DNA of 64,000 bases from Paragonimus westermani (Eukaryota > Platyhelminthes > Trematoda > Plagiorchiida > Troglotrematidae): NCBI GenBank assembly GCA_008508345.1, contig QNGE01001678.1:18645-82644 (forward strand). The letters are read 5' to 3'. Below, in pieces: positions 61,224-64,000 of this stretch (the stretch's first letter is position 1; each line of letters opens with the position of its first letter). The notes under the pieces were generated by a model that saw nothing but the letters and a program-made list of their open reading frames with translations, was not told the origin of the DNA and made no database searches. Both the position numbers and the translations under genes were made by a program.

Positions 61224-62639
61224 TGCGCGTCCGTGATTCCATGTTTTAACATGAGCTGCACGCGATTTCGTACTGCAAACAGCCTTACAGTCCAAGCGTC
61301 TTCTTAGTTCACAACATCAGGTTTTACAGGCCGTGTTTGTTTAACCATACGGCGTCGCAATGAATGTGGCTGCAAGTACGCTGGCCTCCTAGATTTGGTA
61401 GTTGATTACAGACCATTTTGTGTTTAGTCTTTCGCATGCTCCTGTAAAACAGATTACCTCGGTTGCACAACTAACCATCTTTCTCAGAAGATATACGAAC
61501 AACACTCCACGTGGCTGACTAAAAGACAGTTGAAGTCAGTTTCAAGCCCAATTCTGGGGTACCTCGATGGCTCAGGCCACCAAGCCTCACAGGAATTAGC
61601 TTTTCAATCCATTTATTGCTTGCCCTGTCGCCATTCCGAAATAGTCGAATTTCATATTCTGGCACGGCATAAGTGGTTGGAATTCGGTTGTGCAGTCCAC
61701 AATTGTACGCTCAGGTTACCATGGCTTCCTGTTACTCACACGACATCGCCGGAGGTCAATTTGACTGCCTAATTACCTCCAGTTCAGAATCGTTTAACTT
61801 AAATATGTGACAACTTACACTCGATTTTACTCACTTAACACAGAGAATGATACATACTGTTATGTAATTGGCACGGTAATGCATAACTAGAAACAGACTG
61901 TTCGTTAAACTACCCTAATTTCTGAATCCTTACTTAATGGTTAACCGTTGTTAATCTGAATAACTTTTAATGTCAAAATTTGTTACCGTGCAAGCGATTA
62001 TGCCTCTTGGATGTCTATGCAGCGTGTCAAAAAACACGCTTCAGAAAACAACGAACACAGTGGTCTGATACTCATTATGTTCGCTGGGCGTCATGTGCTG
62101 ATTTACCGAAGCTCAAAACCCCTCTCCACATGTCTGTGTTCCCGTATTATGTGGACACACGGTTGGGGACATCCGGTTCCGACTAGCCTGTCACGGTGAC
62201 CGAAGCCAAAGGACGTCTGCGCATAACCAGCTTGCACTGCACCACTTATGGTTCCACTTGCACACCCGAAGGAATAAGACCAGGAGGTATGCGAGTGTGA
62301 CCCTTGTACCTGGCCGGCCAACGCTAGTTAGTCAAATAACAGGCTAGCGCGCAAGTGAAACCCTTATCTCCCGAGAAATAACCACAGAGAGAGAGAGGGA
62401 GATTGCAATTGTAAGATCTTAATTGGTGAAAAATATTGAAAATATAACGCTGAAAAATGCTGAGTGAGAGCGAATTGCAAGGTTGGGATGGACTGGAAGA
62501 AAACAACCAAAACATTCATCATATTTTACACCAACAATGCTAAGGAGAAAAAAGGTCACAGTCGTCCAAGTTTCAGATAGCAGAAGCGGATGAGTTTCAA
62601 ACGACGGTAGTCATTCGTCGATGTGAACTATAAAGAAAA
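61224..62639. other. No gene recognised
   Basis: Short frames only (61530-61772 plus, 61980-62186 plus, 62103-62321 minus). An AG-rich run (about 62385-62402) is present. Part of this could be the 3' UTR of the RTE LINE to its right. Confidence 0.45.
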
Positions 62640-64000
62640 TGGACACAGCTGATGCTGCCCACTCGACACGAACGTACTCGTTGACTCTTGGCCAACGGTG
62701 TACTGTCAGTACGTTGATAATCTACTGATCCGAGATGACCAGAGCATTCGAGGCCGCACACATGGCAACGCTATATGCAGTCATGCCACCTCAACCTACG
62801 GCACCGATGGCCTCCTTGTCTATCCCGCGCTCCCGTTCACGGTCGCGCAGTTGCCGCTGATTGACTGCGGACACCCGTCTGGATCATATTTCTCCAGACT
62901 GTCCGGTTCAAAGTCAAGTCCGTCAACGTCTGCATTTAATGTTAAAATGCGAAAGGCTTATCTGGACAACATCCTTGTATCTCCGTCATCGTTCAGCAGG
63001 ATTTCACTTACCCAAATTTCAGCAATCCATATAGCATCTGCTTCCGGATGCGGTCATTGCCCATCCGACGGGTGTGACTTAACCAACGGCACTCAATGAG
63101 CATCAGTATGGCTTGCATTCCGTTCATCTGCCCTCGCCACAGTACCTCAGTGTCCGGAACCATATCTGACCATCAAATACTCAAGCGTATTTTGAACAGC
63201 GCAAATAGAAACGGCTCAGATAATGAACGCTCCGCTGCTGTACAACAGTATAGATATCATCACTGAGCGCAGACACACAGTATGGCGGCCATCTTCAGCC
63301 TGTGGTTCTTCCAGACACGTCTTTCAACACGTTCGAGAGCAGCACTAGCCTCCGACATGCGAGCTCTCAGCTGGCCGTCCGTGGAAAAATCTGTGAACAG
63401 ATCGCTACCTAAGTAGCAGACATCTGCGCAGCTCTCAACAACATCTCCATTGATGTGACTATCGGGCACAGATGCAGCAACAGCACCTTCGCCCGGAGAG
63501 GGTGGAAAGAAAGAAAATGTCATACCTATGTTTATATCCAATCCAAACTTGGATACCGCTGTCACAAAAGCCGTGGCCAGTCGCTGTAGTTCGTCTTCGC
63601 CGTGTGCGAACAGCGCGCTGTCATCTGCAAACAGAAGCATGCGCGTCACTGAGTTATGTAACCGGGTTGAGGCACCTAAACATCGAATGTTCAGTAGGCG
63701 CCCATCCGTCCGATACTCAGACTTAACGCCGTCCTCCACCAAGTCCTGAAAATTAACTGTCAGTGCGGCAGTCAAATGTAAACTGGAGAGAGTAGGGCTA
63801 AGACACAATCCTGATTCACACCAGTGATAATGTCAAAATCATCAGAGTTCATTCCACACGATTTTACCTCCGCTTTCATTCCCAAATATAGCACTCTAAT
63901 CAAACTGACAAACTTACCCGGACATCCAAATCTATCAAACAATGTCCACAATGCATCGCGGCTAAGGGACTGAAAGACCTTTGCGAAATCAGGAAGAAGG
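62640..64000 (-). pseudogene. RTE-like LINE reverse transcriptase, truncated by the window edge
   Basis: From the right edge the minus strand reads LPDFAKVFQSLSRDALWTLF (motif A, about 63990-63930) and GMKAEVKSCGMNSDDFDIIT. An open frame of 182 codons follows (63808-63260) with YRTDGRLLNIRCL, an intact LLFADDSALF box (FADD at 63631-63620), LQRLATAFVTAVSKFGLDIN and the YLGSDL...ERVERRVWKNHRLKM segment. Other frames then give WSDMVPDTEVLWRGQMNGMQ, CRWLSHTRRMGNDRIRKQML (about 63200-63030), WRNMIQTGV and a C-terminal Cys cluster HVCGLECSG (about 62775-62740) like the terminal zinc finger of these LINEs. Frameshifts after 63260 indicate decay. The endonuclease should lie outside the window. Confidence 0.85.

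Noticed and set aside
1..64000. CRISPR array, toxin-antitoxin, phage or other prokaryotic system
   Set aside because: No evenly spaced short repeats, operons or bacterial gene families are present; the content is eukaryotic transposons and one Golgi enzyme.

Overview
This is a eukaryotic window, and the mix of repeats points to a flatworm (Platyhelminthes, probably a digenean fluke; a cestode cannot be excluded). The evidence is a Ty3/Gypsy element with the CHCC-type gag and apparent tRNA-Trp priming of the CsRn1 clade, many CR1/Jockey-like LINEs, RTE-like LINEs, Penelope-like fragments and a Mag-like gypsy remnant. There are no bacterial-style operons. About half of the window is recognisable mobile DNA and most of the rest shows no gene.

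Layout. 1-2406 is the 3' end of an old CsRn1-like element on the plus strand. 2670-19900 holds at least five decayed CR1-like LINE copies, mostly on the minus strand, separated by unassigned DNA. 22.9-27.0 kb has two Penelope-like GIY-YIG fragments. 29.5-38.85 kb is a plus-strand LINE split by a young, intact CsRn1-like element (31764-37081, minus strand, 301-bp LTRs, CATT target duplication). 39.8-49.5 kb carries an integrase remnant, a LINE 3' end, dispersed repeats, an orphan reading frame and a Mag-like gag-pol remnant. 49.5-62.6 kb is more AT-rich and mostly gene-free. It contains the one convincing host gene, a GT31 beta-1,3-glycosyltransferase (56001-57733, minus), flanked by two copies of a 360-bp repeat and an RTE fragment. 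An RTE LINE runs off the right edge.

How the parts work. In the intact gypsy element gag ends at a stop immediately preceded by the heptamer TTTAAAC, and pol lies in the -1 frame with a GC-rich stem 5 nt downstream, so Gag-Pol is probably made by programmed -1 frameshifting. Protease, RT, RNase H and integrase catalytic motifs are all present. The two LTRs differ at only two positions seen by eye, so the insertion is recent and may be autonomous. The glycosyltransferase has a predicted short first coding exon joined in phase to a main exon, but its frame is broken in a run of seven C residues. This is either an assembly error or a recent lesion.

I found no new defence, signalling or biosynthetic system. 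The most interesting items are the frameshift cassette, the clean nested insertion, the glycosyltransferase homopolymer break, and several unexplained direct repeats and palindromes.
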